Shown here one piece after another: positions 8,571 through 17,898 of a DNA stretch of 34,607 nt. The notes beneath the pieces are model-generated. The model made no database searches. It saw only the letters and a list, made by a program, of their open reading frames with translations, and was not told where the DNA came from. The stretch is taken from assembly GCA_003132585.1 (NCBI GenBank), contig PKYG01000106.1, positions 1 to 34,607 of the forward strand. Direction: 5' to 3'. The first letter of the stretch is position 1, and each line of letters opens with the position of its first letter. Origin of the DNA: Actinomycetota bacterium. Lineage in GTDB: Bacteria > Actinomycetota > Thermoleophilia > UBA2241. The translations under genes were made by a program, and so were the position numbers.

Positions 8571-9896
8571 CTAGATGAAACCCCGTTCGCTGAGGATGTC
8601 GCGCAGCGTCGGATGGCCGATCTCCTGCAGATCGTAGTCGACACGCACGGCCGGGATCTTGATCTCGACGATGCGGCGCAGATCGATCGGCGTGCCGATC
8701 ACGATCAGCTCCGCACCGGAAGTATTGATCGTCACCTCGAGGTCCTTGAGCTGCTGCTCGGAATAGCCCATCGCCGGCAGCAGCACGCCGATGTTCGGAT
8801 ACTTGTCGAAGGTCGCCTTGATCTCGCCGACCGCGAACGGCCGCGGATCGATGAGCTCGCGGGCGCCGAACTGCAGGGCAGCCACGGTGCCGGCGCCGTA
8901 CTTCATCTCGCCGTGCGTGAGCGTGGGGCCGTCCTCGACGACGAGCACCTTCTTGCCGCGGATCGCCTTGGGATCGTCGACGGTCAGCGGCGAGGCGGCC
9001 ATCACGACCGCCGCGCCGGGGTTGAGGGCGTTGGCGCTGGCGAGCACCGCTTCGACGCCGGCGCGGTCGGCGGTGTCGATCTTGTTGATGACGATCACGT
9101 CGGCCATGCGCATGTTCACTTCACTCGGGTAGTAGCTCGTCTCATTTCCGGCGCGATGCGGGTCGGCGACGGTGATCGCCAGGTCGGCCTTGTAGAACAT
9201 GAAGTCGTTGTTGCCGCCGTCCCAGAGGATGACGTCGGCCTCCTTCTCGGCCGCGCGCAGGATCGCCTCGTAGTCGACGCCGGCGTAGATGATGTTGCCG
9301 ACGGTGACGTGCGGCTCGTACTCCTCCATCTCCTCGATCGTGCAGTCGTGCTTCTTCAGGTCCTCGACCGTCGCGAAGCGCTGCACGGCCTGCTTGACGA
9401 GGTCGCCGTAGGGCATCGGGTGGCGGACTGCGGCGACCTTCTTGCCGGCCTCGCGCAGGATCGTCGCGATCGCGCGCGTCGTCTGGCTCTTGCCGGCGCC
9501 GGTGCGCACGGCACAGATCGAGATCACCGGCTTGGTCGACTTGAGCGCCGTGTACTTCGGCCCCATCAGGATGAAGTCACAACCTAGTGCGTTGACTTGC
9601 GCCGACTTGTGCATCACGTACTCGTACTTGACGTCGGAATAGGCGAACACGACCTGGTCGACCTCGTGCTGCTTGATCAGCGCTTCGAGCTCGGACTCGT
9701 CGTGGATCGCGACCCCGTTCGGGTAGAGCTTGCCGGAGAGCTCGGCGGGGTACTTGCGGTCGTTGATGTACGGGATCTGCGTGGCCGTGAACGCGACCAC
9801 CTCGTAGGCCTCGTTGTCGCGGAAGAACGTGTTGAAGTTGTGAAAGTCGCGGCCGGCGGCTCCCATGATCAGGACCTTGGTTCGACCCTTCGTCAT
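8571..9896 (-). CDS. Cyclic 2,3-diphosphoglycerate synthetase-like P-loop GTPase family protein
   Basis: N-terminal Rossmann-like KVLIMGAAGRDFHNFNTFFRDN; Walker A AVRTGAGKSQTTRAIA; ILWDGGNNDFMFY; VIVINKIDTAD (NKxD). Confidence 0.85.
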   Translation of the reverse strand: MTKGRTKVLIMGAAGRDFHNFNTFFRDNEAYEVVAFTATQIPYINDRKYPAELSGKLYPNGVAIHDESELEALIKQHEVDQVVFAYSDVKYEYVMHKSAQVNALGCDFILMGPKYTALKSTKPVISICAVRTGAGKSQTTRAIATILREAGKKVAAVRHPMPYGDLVKQAVQRFATVEDLKKHDCTIEEMEEYEPHVTVGNIIYAGVDYEAILRAAEKEADVILWDGGNNDFMFYKADLAITVADPHRAGNETSYYPSEVNMRMADVIVINKIDTADRAGVEAVLASANALNPGAAVVMAASPLTVDDPKAIRGKKVLVVEDGPTLTHGEMKYGAGTVAALQFGARELIDPRPFAVGEIKATFDKYPNIGVLLPAMGYSEQQLKDLEVTINTSGAELIVIGTPIDLRRIVEIKIPAVRVDYDLQEIGHPTLRDILSERGFI

Positions 9897-9941
9897 GACT
9901 GCTCCTTCTCTCCGATCGGGCTTCTCCGCGCCACGACAGAC

Positions 9942-11030
9942 TCAGGCCAGCGGTGTGAAGTCTTTGACGACGTACGCTGATGTGAACGCCTGAAGCACGG
10001 AGGCGTAGTTGGGTATGAACGCGATCCGGTCGCCGACGCCCGGGGGCGGATCGACGGCCTCGACGTCGAGGATCATGTGGTCGCTGGAGGCGCCGAGCAC
10101 CTCGACGCGCGGATCGAGCGGGCGCAGCCCCTCGGGCACGATGTCCTGGCGGCCGATGGCGCAGATCGCCCGCCGCCGTTCGCCGCGATCGGCGAAAGTC
10201 GGGCGATTGCCGTAAGCGTCCTGAGCCGCCTCGCCGCTCGGCAGCGACGGCTTGACCCGGCACTCGATGACCGGCGCCTCGACGACGAACGCATCGAGGT
10301 GCAGGCCGTCGATCGGCGCGCGCGTGACTGTGTCCACGCCGAGCACGATCGACTCGCCCACCCGCAGGTTGTCGATCCGCTCCGGGATGCCGCCGCCCTT
10401 GAGCGCACGCCACAGCGTGCTCGAGTTGCCGCCCGAGACGAGAAGGCGACGGCCAAGCTGCCGCTCGGCCGCCTCGCCGAGCTCCACCAGGCGGCCGAGA
10501 TTCGCCGCGGTCGGCACGATCGCCCCGTAGCACGTGAGATTGGTGCCGATGCCTTCGACCGAGATGCCCGAGATGCGCTCGGCCGCGTCGAGAAAGCCGG
10601 GAAGCTCTTGCGGCAGGACGCCTTCGCGCAGGTCGCCGAGGTCGACCATCACGACGACGCGCTGGGCGCGGCCGCCGACGACGGCGGCCGCGCCCAGCGC
10701 GCGCACCGTCTCGAGTTCCGAGTTCAGCGACACGTCGGCGACCCGCACTGTCTCGGCGGCGAGCGTCGGCGTCGGCGAGCGCAGCAGCCACAGCGGCGCC
10801 GGCACCCCGTCGTCTTTCAGTCGCCGGAGATTGGCCAGCCGCGAGTCGCCAATGGCGGTCACGCCGCCGGCGAGCAGCGCGCGCGCGACGGCCGGGCTGC
10901 CGCACGTCACCTTGGTGACGCCGACGAAGGCGACGTCCGGCAGGTGCCGCGTGAGCGCGCGCGCATTCGCCTCGATCTTGGCGAGATCGACGTGGATGGT
11001 GACTTCGGATGTCCTCGCGTCGGTCTGCAT
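9942..11030 (-). CDS. orr: PLP-dependent amino acid racemase, likely ornithine racemase
   Basis: Alanine-racemase-fold N-terminus VDLAKIEANARALTRHLPDVAFVGVTKVTCG (PLP Lys), VSGGNSSTLWRAL, located in the ornithine locus. Confidence 0.88.
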   Translation of the reverse strand: MQTDARTSEVTIHVDLAKIEANARALTRHLPDVAFVGVTKVTCGSPAVARALLAGGVTAIGDSRLANLRRLKDDGVPAPLWLLRSPTPTLAAETVRVADVSLNSELETVRALGAAAVVGGRAQRVVVMVDLGDLREGVLPQELPGFLDAAERISGISVEGIGTNLTCYGAIVPTAANLGRLVELGEAAERQLGRRLLVSGGNSSTLWRALKGGGIPERIDNLRVGESIVLGVDTVTRAPIDGLHLDAFVVEAPVIECRVKPSLPSGEAAQDAYGNRPTFADRGERRRAICAIGRQDIVPEGLRPLDPRVEVLGASSDHMILDVEAVDPPPGVGDRIAFIPNYASVLQAFTSAYVVKDFTPLA

Positions 11031-11043
11031 ATTTCCTATGCAG
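11025..11043. promoter_or_regulatory. Palindrome CTGCATA-TTTCC-TATGCAG, candidate operator at the orr promoter/start
   Basis: Perfect 7-bp arms, 5-bp spacer, a few bp downstream of the minus-strand -10 TATAAC (11047-11052), and overlapping the orr ATG. Confidence 0.6.
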
Positions 11044-11102
11044 CACGTTATAGCAGAATGTGGCGACTGGCAAGCGTCCTGGCGACGCTGCTCGACCCGC
11101 AG

Positions 11103-12476
11103 TTATACGCCGATGCTCCGTCGCATGAGCGTCACAACGGCCTCGGCGGAGAAATGCGCGCTGAGCGCGCCGCAGGCGGCAAAGATGTAGTCGCGGTCGA
11201 GCTCGCAGCGCGCGTCCTTGGGCGGCAGCAGTCGCTCGCCGCCGTTCCTCGCGCGTGCGTCGACCAGCGTCGCCACCCCGCCGGGCAGGCGCGTCAGCGC
11301 ACCGCCGGTGCCGATCAGCAGCCGGCACGCAGTGAGGTCACGGCCGCGGGCCACGGTCTGCCGGCCGGTCGGCGTGTACAGATGCGCCAGCTGGCCGGCG
11401 TGCCGTTGCACGGCAGTGACCGCCGCGAAGTGCGCCAGAGTGAGCGCCGCCGCGACCTCCTCGGGTGTGCGCGGCAGCGCCGGCGGCGGAGCCGCCGGAC
11501 GCTCGCCGGCGGCGAGCATGCCGATCACGTGCGCAGCGCTCACATAGGTGCCCAGGTCGCCTTCGACGCTGCGCTTGCTATGTGGCTGCGGCTCCGTCTG
11601 CAGCGGAGCGATCTCGGGGCTACCGTCGGTCACCGAGTGGACATCCGTCGTGGCGCCACCGACGTCGACGACGACGAGGTCACCGAGGACGTCGGCAAGC
11701 AGCTCGGCGGCGATCAGGACGGCGCCGGGCGTGGGCAGGATCGCACCGTCGACGATGGCGCCGATCCTCTCCATCCCCGGGGCCTGCGTGATGTGCTCTT
11801 CGAACGCGTCGTGGATCGCCGCCCGCGCCGGCACGATGTCGAGCTCGTCGACTCCCGGGTAGACGTTAGCCGTCACCCTCACCTTGAAGCGCGCACGCTC
11901 CAGTAGCGCGCGCGCCTCATCGCTCACCGCCGAGTTACCTCCGTACACGACGATCGGCCGGATCGGCAGCTCCGCCAGCCGGGCGGCGTTGAAGAGGACC
12001 GTGTCGTAGTCGCCGCCCTCCACGCCCCCGGCGAGCAGGATGAGGTTCGGGCGCGCGCCGACGATCTTCGTGAGATCGCCGTCACGCAGGCGACCGGCGG
12101 TCTGATACTCGACGACGCCGCCGGCGCCGAGCGCGGCTTCGCGCGCGGCCATCGCCGTCATGCGCTGTGTGAGACCGTGCACCGTCATGCGCAGGCCGCC
12201 GGCGGCGGAGCTCGTGGCGAGCGTGACGCACGACGCCAGGGCGCCGACCTGCGCTTCGAGATCGGCGCGCGCCGCGTCGACGCCGACCGTCACATCGCCG
12301 TCCTCGACGGAGGTCGGCGCAACGCCCTGGCCGACGAGGATGGGCGTCGCGCCCGCGCCGCTCAGTCCGGCGAATGCGGAGAGGACCGTCGTCGTCGAGC
12401 CGATCTCGGCGACGAGTGCGTCGACGGGACGGGCGCGCCCTGCGGCGCGCCCGTCTCCTGCACTCTGCGCTATCAC
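11103..12476 (-). CDS. GlmL/MutL-family ATPase, putative ornithine aminomutase reactivase
   Basis: VAEIGSTTTVLSAF, ILLAGGVEGGD, VVYGGNSAVSDEA, VVVDVGGATTDVHSV (actin-like ATPase motifs); immediately downstream of oraE. Confidence 0.88.
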   Translation of the reverse strand: MIAQSAGDGRAAGRARPVDALVAEIGSTTTVLSAFAGLSGAGATPILVGQGVAPTSVEDGDVTVGVDAARADLEAQVGALASCVTLATSSAAGGLRMTVHGLTQRMTAMAAREAALGAGGVVEYQTAGRLRDGDLTKIVGARPNLILLAGGVEGGDYDTVLFNAARLAELPIRPIVVYGGNSAVSDEARALLERARFKVRVTANVYPGVDELDIVPARAAIHDAFEEHITQAPGMERIGAIVDGAILPTPGAVLIAAELLADVLGDLVVVDVGGATTDVHSVTDGSPEIAPLQTEPQPHSKRSVEGDLGTYVSAAHVIGMLAAGERPAAPPPALPRTPEEVAAALTLAHFAAVTAVQRHAGQLAHLYTPTGRQTVARGRDLTACRLLIGTGGALTRLPGGVATLVDARARNGGERLLPPKDARCELDRDYIFAACGALSAHFSAEAVVTLMRRSIGV

Positions 12477-12509
12477 GCGGTCGCCATCGGATCGGCCGAT
12501 CGCATGCGA

Positions 12510-14726
12510 CTACATCCCGCGCTCGCGCATGGTCTTGACGATGAACGAGGCGACGTGGATACCCTTGGCCCCACGCCCGAAGCCGGCGTCCATGCCCCAG
12601 CTCCTGGCGAGCTCGTCGGTGACCTGCGTGCCGCCGGCGATCAGCAGGAGCTGGTCGCGGACGCCCTTTTCGGCGGCGAGGTCGGCGAGCTTCTCCATGT
12701 TCTGGCGATGCACGTCGCCGTGCGAGATGATCGTCGAGATCAGCACCGCCTGGGCGGCGTGCTCGATCGCCGCGTCGAGCACCTTCGCGACCGGCACCGA
12801 AGTGCCGAGGTACTCGCACGTGATGCCGAAGCCCTCGAGCCCGCCGTGCTTGATGTCGATGATCTCGCGCATGCCCACCGAGTGCTCGTCCTGGCCGACG
12901 GTGGCGCCGACGACCTTGAGCCCGCGCTCAGCGACGAACGCGCGGATCTCCTCCGCCGTGAGCATCTGCGGTTTCGGCGGTATCACGAGCGTCGCCGGAT
13001 CGACCGAGACGTCGAGCCGGCCCTTCATCTCGATCAGCGTGCCCTCCGCAGGATGCATCACCTGCTTGTGGATGACCTCCGCGTCGCGAAGGTTCATCGC
13101 CTTGCCCAGCTCGAGCGCGGCGAACTCGGCGACGCGCTCGGGCGCCGGCAGGAACATCGTCACCACGACGAGGCCGTCGCCGGCCCACTCGACCTCCGGT
13201 TTGATGAGCCCCTTGGCGCGCAACTCGGCGGTCTGCGCGAGCCGTGCGTTGACGTTGTCCTCGGGGTCGAGCTCGTCCGTGAACGGCACGAGCGCGGGCT
13301 CGCATAGTGTGCAGCCGCCGATCGCGGCGCACGGCTTGGCGAGCCCGTCGGGCAGATGGTTGGCGCCGAAGTGATGGCACACCGGCGCCAGGTAGTCGGC
13401 GGCGCGCGCGACAATGCTGCCGGCGGCGACGCCGCCGTCGGCGAGGCGCACGATGCCGTCGTCGTTGGTCTCGGGATACTGGCCGGAGTCGACGAAGTAG
13501 CCCTTCTCGACGGCGGCGAAGTAGCCGCCGTCCTTGATCATCGCCTCGAGAAAGAGCACGGCGCGCTCCTTGAACTCGCGCACCTTGCCTGTGAACTCGG
13601 GGTTGTCGTAGTCGAGCTTGACGATCTCGCGCAGCCCGTCCATGCCGACAAGCGACTGGCGGGCGGTGTTGACGGCGTGCACGTTGTTGTAGTGCCAGGG
13701 CACATTGCGGCCTTCGTCGGGAGTGATCGTGCTCTGGATGTCGGCGCTCGTCAGTCGCGAGATCATCAGGTTCATCACATGCGAGACCGTCGCCTCGCGC
13801 CCGCAAGACTCCATGTAGCGTGTGTTCTGCTGGGCGCGCATCTTGTAGTCCTTGAAGAGGTCACGCAAGGCCACGGCATACGGCAGATCCATGCGCATGC
13901 ACGGCGCCGGCGGCGCGTCGGGCGGCACCGTGGAGAGGCAGATGTCCTCGGCCGGCATGCCGACCGACACCGAATAGGCGCAGTTGATGGCGTGCTGCAC
14001 GAGCAGCTCCGGCATCACCTTCCACGCCTCGCGCGCCGTGGCGTTGGCGTTGTGGGCACCGTCGATCTGCGCCATGCGCACGCTCGCCATGACTTTCTTA
14101 GCGACGGCGGCATCGACGAACGAGCGGTACATGTTGATGTTCCGATAGAGGACGTTGTACTGCGGATCCTGGTGGGCCCCGTTGACGCCTTCTTCGGCGA
14201 ACATCACGGCCATTTCGGGGCCAGCCACTCCGCTCACGTACGAGTGGAAGTTGATCGGCCGGCCGACCTCGTCCTCGATCAGATCGAGCGCCTTGCGCGT
14301 GGCGCGTACCTGCTTGCGCGTGATCGCGATACCGCCGACGCCCTCTGGCGTGCCCTCGAGCAGGCCGTCCATGTGGCTCTGGCCGGCGGTGCGGATCACC
14401 ATCATGTGGTCGGCGCCGTGCCAGGCCGCCATGCGCATCCGGCGGATGTCGTCCTCGAAGCGCCCGGAGGCGATCTCCGTGGTGATCACGCAATCGGGCT
14501 GCGGGTCGATGTCGCCGAAGTAGTGCGCCGCGGGCAGCGGCACGCTCCGCTCGAGCGGCGCCGACGTCTCGCGGTACTCGAACGGGCCGACATGCTGGTG
14601 CGGCACGAGCTTGCGCCACGTCCAGCCCTTGCGCCGCGGCCGATACTGATCGATACCCTCGAGCAACTTGGGGATGTCGAGCTTCTCGTTGGGTTCCAGT
14701 GGCGGCATGTCCTGCAGATCAGCCAT
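12510..14726 (-). CDS. oraE: D-ornithine 4,5-aminomutase, large (B12/PLP) subunit
   Basis: ADLQDMPPLEPNEKLDIPKLLEGIDQYRPRRKGWTWRK...; B12-binding DxHxxG motif in VGQDEHSVGMREIIDIKHGGLEGFG. Start ATG 14726; the track start is too long. Confidence 0.95.
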   Translation of the reverse strand: MADLQDMPPLEPNEKLDIPKLLEGIDQYRPRRKGWTWRKLVPHQHVGPFEYRETSAPLERSVPLPAAHYFGDIDPQPDCVITTEIASGRFEDDIRRMRMAAWHGADHMMVIRTAGQSHMDGLLEGTPEGVGGIAITRKQVRATRKALDLIEDEVGRPINFHSYVSGVAGPEMAVMFAEEGVNGAHQDPQYNVLYRNINMYRSFVDAAVAKKVMASVRMAQIDGAHNANATAREAWKVMPELLVQHAINCAYSVSVGMPAEDICLSTVPPDAPPAPCMRMDLPYAVALRDLFKDYKMRAQQNTRYMESCGREATVSHVMNLMISRLTSADIQSTITPDEGRNVPWHYNNVHAVNTARQSLVGMDGLREIVKLDYDNPEFTGKVREFKERAVLFLEAMIKDGGYFAAVEKGYFVDSGQYPETNDDGIVRLADGGVAAGSIVARAADYLAPVCHHFGANHLPDGLAKPCAAIGGCTLCEPALVPFTDELDPEDNVNARLAQTAELRAKGLIKPEVEWAGDGLVVVTMFLPAPERVAEFAALELGKAMNLRDAEVIHKQVMHPAEGTLIEMKGRLDVSVDPATLVIPPKPQMLTAEEIRAFVAERGLKVVGATVGQDEHSVGMREIIDIKHGGLEGFGITCEYLGTSVPVAKVLDAAIEHAAQAVLISTIISHGDVHRQNMEKLADLAAEKGVRDQLLLIAGGTQVTDELARSWGMDAGFGRGAKGIHVASFIVKTMRERGM

Positions 14727-15084
14727 CGGACACCCCCCAGCGCTGCTCGACGGCGTCCCAGCCCGCGCCGCCGGCAAGCTTCGCCGCGGCGGCGCGCACA
14801 TCCACGTCCCACAGTGTGGCGCAGTGCAGCACGACGTTGCCGGCACCGTGACCGAGCAGGCCGCGTTCTTCGCACTCGGTGACGATCGCCACGCAGGCGC
14901 GCGAGTCGACACCCATGCGCATCAGCACCGAGCGCTCGATCGAGGGCGACGTGTGCGTGCGCGCCAGCTCGACGAGCGGGTCGACGATCTCCTGCGTGAG
15001 CTCCCAGAAGTGGGCCTCGAGCTGCTCGTCGGTGAGGCCCGCCAGATGACCGCGCTCCTGCGCGTACGTGTCGGCGCGCGCCAT
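14719..15084 (-). CDS. oraS: D-ornithine 4,5-aminomutase, small subunit
   Basis: MARADTYAQERGHLAGLTDEQLEAHFWELTQEIVDPLVELARTHTSPSIERSVLMRMGVDS..., about 121 aa; overlaps the oraE start. Confidence 0.92.
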   Translation of the reverse strand: MARADTYAQERGHLAGLTDEQLEAHFWELTQEIVDPLVELARTHTSPSIERSVLMRMGVDSRACVAIVTECEERGLLGHGAGNVVLHCATLWDVDVRAAAAKLAGGAGWDAVEQRWGVSDG

Positions 15085-15085
15085 C

Positions 15086-16498
15086 TCACGCCTCCCTGAG
15101 CTCGGCCAGCATGGCTTCGACCGTGGCCGCGTCCGTCTTCGTGTCGGCCGCGAGAAAGGCGACGTCGGCGGCGGTCGGCACGTAGTCGGCCGGCGCCGCC
15201 TTGACGGCGTTGCGCACGTACGACTTGCGCATCCGCAGCAGGTCAAAGTCCTTGGCTTGCAGCTGCTCCGGCCGTTCGGGGATGACGATCACCGTGCCCG
15301 GCTTGTTGTCGGCCGGGTCGCCGCAGCGAACCTCGACACCCATCTCGCGAGCGAAGTTGAGCTGCGCCCAATGGTGTTTGCCGGCGCCGGTGTACTCGGT
15401 CTCCTGGACGACGACCGTCGCCGCGCGCGGCATCTCGCGGGCAAGGCTCATGGCGGCCGCCATGGCCGTGTTGCCCGCCGGGCCGCGCTCGAGACCTTCG
15501 AGCTTGGCCATCGCCTCGGTGACGTAGAAGACCTCACCCTGGGTGACCGTCAGGTAGCGGTCGATGTAGCGCAGCGGCCGCGCCGCATTGCGCGGCACGT
15601 CGGCACGGTCGGGCCACGTCGCAAACGGTACGCCGAACCCGGTGTGCCCGGTGGTGAAGCTCTTGCGATTGAAGTCGGTGTCCGAGGCCATGTGCAGCCC
15701 GGAGAGGTCAACCGAGGCGCTGACGATCTGCGTCGTCGTCGCGCCGGCACGCTGGAGACCGCGAGCCGTGCCCGTCGTGTTGCCGCCGCCGGCATGCGTG
15801 ATCACGCACGCCGTCGGGTCGGCGCCGGTGAGCGCGCGCATCTCGCGCGAGATCTCAAGACCGAGCGTCTCGATGCCGGAGACGCCGAACGACGAGTAGA
15901 GCGAGGCGGCGAAGTAGCCAGTCTGGTCGAGCAGCTCAAGCATGTGGAAGAAGAGCTCCGGCCCGACGGTCATTTGCACGACCTCGGCGCCGTACGCCTC
16001 GCAGACGCGGGCCTTCTCGACGATCTCGGGCTGGCCGATGTGACGGCTGTCGAAGGTCTCCTGGCAGATGATGCACTTCAAACCGTAACGCGCCGCCTGG
16101 CTGGCGACGGCGGCGCCGTAGTTGCCCGACGTCGCCGCGATCACGCCGTCGTAGCCTTTCTCCTTGGCAACGTGGATCGACACAGACGCGCGGCGGTCCT
16201 TGAAAGCCCCGGCAAGGTTGGCCGCCTCGTCCTTGACGAAAATGCGCGCGCCCTTGCCGGCTTCACTGATCGAGCGCACGAGATCGGTGATGTTGCGCAG
16301 CTCGAGCAGCGGTGTGTTGCCGACTCCGGCCGTCGTCTGGATCGCGACGATGTCGTCGAGGCTGTACCCGTGGTCGCTCATCATCGCCTCGTAGTCGAAG
16401 GCGATGGGGCTGCGCTCGAACCGGGAGTAGTCCATGCCGAGGGCGCCGCGCATGATCTCGCCGCGACGGCCCATGATCTCGTCGAAGCGGGTAATCAT
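15086..16498 (-). CDS. ortB: 2-amino-4-oxopentanoate thiolase, beta subunit (PLP)
   Basis: GNTPLLELRNI, VKDEAANLAGAFKDRRAS (PLP Lys), ATSGNYGAAVASQAARYGLKCIICQE, in ornithine locus order. Confidence 0.92.
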   Translation of the reverse strand: MITRFDEIMGRRGEIMRGALGMDYSRFERSPIAFDYEAMMSDHGYSLDDIVAIQTTAGVGNTPLLELRNITDLVRSISEAGKGARIFVKDEAANLAGAFKDRRASVSIHVAKEKGYDGVIAATSGNYGAAVASQAARYGLKCIICQETFDSRHIGQPEIVEKARVCEAYGAEVVQMTVGPELFFHMLELLDQTGYFAASLYSSFGVSGIETLGLEISREMRALTGADPTACVITHAGGGNTTGTARGLQRAGATTTQIVSASVDLSGLHMASDTDFNRKSFTTGHTGFGVPFATWPDRADVPRNAARPLRYIDRYLTVTQGEVFYVTEAMAKLEGLERGPAGNTAMAAAMSLAREMPRAATVVVQETEYTGAGKHHWAQLNFAREMGVEVRCGDPADNKPGTVIVIPERPEQLQAKDFDLLRMRKSYVRNAVKAAPADYVPTAADVAFLAADTKTDAATVEAMLAELREA

Positions 16499-16824
16499 CG
16501 CGCACCACCCTGCGCGCGGAAGGCGGTCAGCCGCGCGCGCAGGTCCCTGCCCACGTGCGCGAGCTCGGGGATCGGTTTGCCGAAGGTATGGAAGTAACCC
16601 GGATTGATCGCCGACAGCGTGCCGGCAACCGTGCGCCCGGTCATCGTCTCGACCGTCATCTCCTCGCCGGGGGCGCCGTCGCTCTGGGCGAAGCCCTTGA
16701 CCCACATCATCAGGGGCTTCGCCGCCGTCTCCGGCGGCAGGTTCTTGCTGCGCTGGGACGGGTCGAGGATCATGCGCTCGACTTCGACCCAGTCGCCGGC
16801 GCGAGCGCGCTGCGGCTCATTCAC
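16495..16824 (-). CDS. ortA: 2-amino-4-oxopentanoate thiolase, alpha subunit
   Basis: MNEPQRARAGDWVEVERMILDPSQRSKNLPPETAAKPLMMWVKGFA...GRTVAGTL..NPGYFHTFGKPIPEL; ATGA-type overlap with ortB. Confidence 0.9.
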   Translation of the reverse strand: MNEPQRARAGDWVEVERMILDPSQRSKNLPPETAAKPLMMWVKGFAQSDGAPGEEMTVETMTGRTVAGTLSAINPGYFHTFGKPIPELAHVGRDLRARLTAFRAQGGAR

Positions 16825-16835
16825 GACGACCCCCG

Positions 16836-17846
16836 TCAGACGGTGGGCGTGAGAAAGCGCGGCAGCGGCATGTCGACGACCGTGAGCATACCCGCCGGCG
16901 CCGCTTTCATCAGCGGGATGTAGTTGCCGGTGCTGGCGTAGGTGCCCTTGCCGCCCGGGATCTCCGGCTTGTTCGCCATGTTCACGTTCGGGTCGCCGTG
17001 GATCTCGATGTAGTCACCGGTCTCCTGGCCCTCCAGCTCCGGATGGATCTGCTGCGGGTGGATAAGTTCGATCTTGAGCTCGCCCTTGCTGTAGCCCTTG
17101 CCGATGTGCCGGCAGCCCGCGACGTCGCCGGGCGCCACGTGCACGTGTGGCGTCGAACGCTCGACGCTCGTCACGATCGGCTCGCGGGTCTCGACGATCT
17201 CGTCGATCTTCCAGTTCAGGGCCCTGGCGATGAGGTGGATCGATTCGGGGAAGCCGATGTGGCCGACGATGCTGCCGTCGGCGACACCCTTCGTGAACCG
17301 CTCGACGGTCGTGCCGACGCCTTGGCCGGTCATCACGGTCGGGCCGAACGGGGAGAGGTCGTTCACGCGCGTCGCCTTGATGCTGTCGACGCGCAGGCAG
17401 ATGCTGCTCCACAGCACGATCAGCGCGTCGAGCATGAAGCCGGGGTTGATGCCGGTGCCGAGGATGCTCACGTTGTGCTGCTTTGCGAGCGCGTCAAAGC
17501 GATCCGCCCAGGCGGGGTCGGAGGCCCACGGATAGGCGAGCTTCTCGGCGATGCAGATCACATCGGCGGCGGACTTGACGGACGGCTCGACCTGGCTCGT
17601 GATCTCGTCCAAGTTGGACTGCGTGTTGATGCAGACGACATCGGGTTTCGTCGCGAGGACCTTCTCGTGGTCCTTGGTCATGACGACGTCGCACGGCCGA
17701 CCAAGCAGCTCCCCTACCGATTTACCTTCTTTGGCGGGGTTGGTGACGATGCAGCCGACGAGTTCGATGTCCTTGGGGCGGTCAAGGATGAACTTGAGCA
17801 GGCCTTGGCCCATCTCACCTGTTCCCCACTCGACTACCTTGATCAC
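16836..17846 (-). CDS. ord: 2,4-diaminopentanoate dehydrogenase
   Basis: MIKVVEWGTGEMGQGLLKFILDRPKDIELVGCIV (NAD(P) fold), GTGINPGFMLDALIV; first gene of the ornithine operon. GTG 17846 preferred over 17855 from SD spacing. Confidence 0.93.
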   Translation of the reverse strand: MIKVVEWGTGEMGQGLLKFILDRPKDIELVGCIVTNPAKEGKSVGELLGRPCDVVMTKDHEKVLATKPDVVCINTQSNLDEITSQVEPSVKSAADVICIAEKLAYPWASDPAWADRFDALAKQHNVSILGTGINPGFMLDALIVLWSSICLRVDSIKATRVNDLSPFGPTVMTGQGVGTTVERFTKGVADGSIVGHIGFPESIHLIARALNWKIDEIVETREPIVTSVERSTPHVHVAPGDVAGCRHIGKGYSKGELKIELIHPQQIHPELEGQETGDYIEIHGDPNVNMANKPEIPGGKGTYASTGNYIPLMKAAPAGMLTVVDMPLPRFLTPTV

Positions 17847-17881
17847 CGTGACCACGCTCCTTCCACAGAAAACTCAGCGAT

Positions 17882-17896
17882 GCATAGAAGGTATGC
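17882..17896. promoter_or_regulatory. Inverted repeat GCATA-GAAGG-TATGC, candidate operator at the ord promoter
   Basis: Lies directly downstream of the minus-strand promoter TTGAAC (17921-17926) - 16 bp - TATACT (17899-17904); resembles the orr palindrome. Confidence 0.6.
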
Positions 17897-17898
17897 GG

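Noticed and set aside
9577-11328. 583-aa minus-strand ORF overlapping orr
   Set aside because: Arg/Ala-rich alternate-frame translation over orr; typical high-GC spurious ORF.
10077-11906. 609-aa plus-strand ORF
   Set aside because: Antisense to orr and the MutL-like gene; low-complexity composition, no recognisable motif.
13356-14882. 508-aa plus-strand ORF
   Set aside because: Antisense shadow of oraE.
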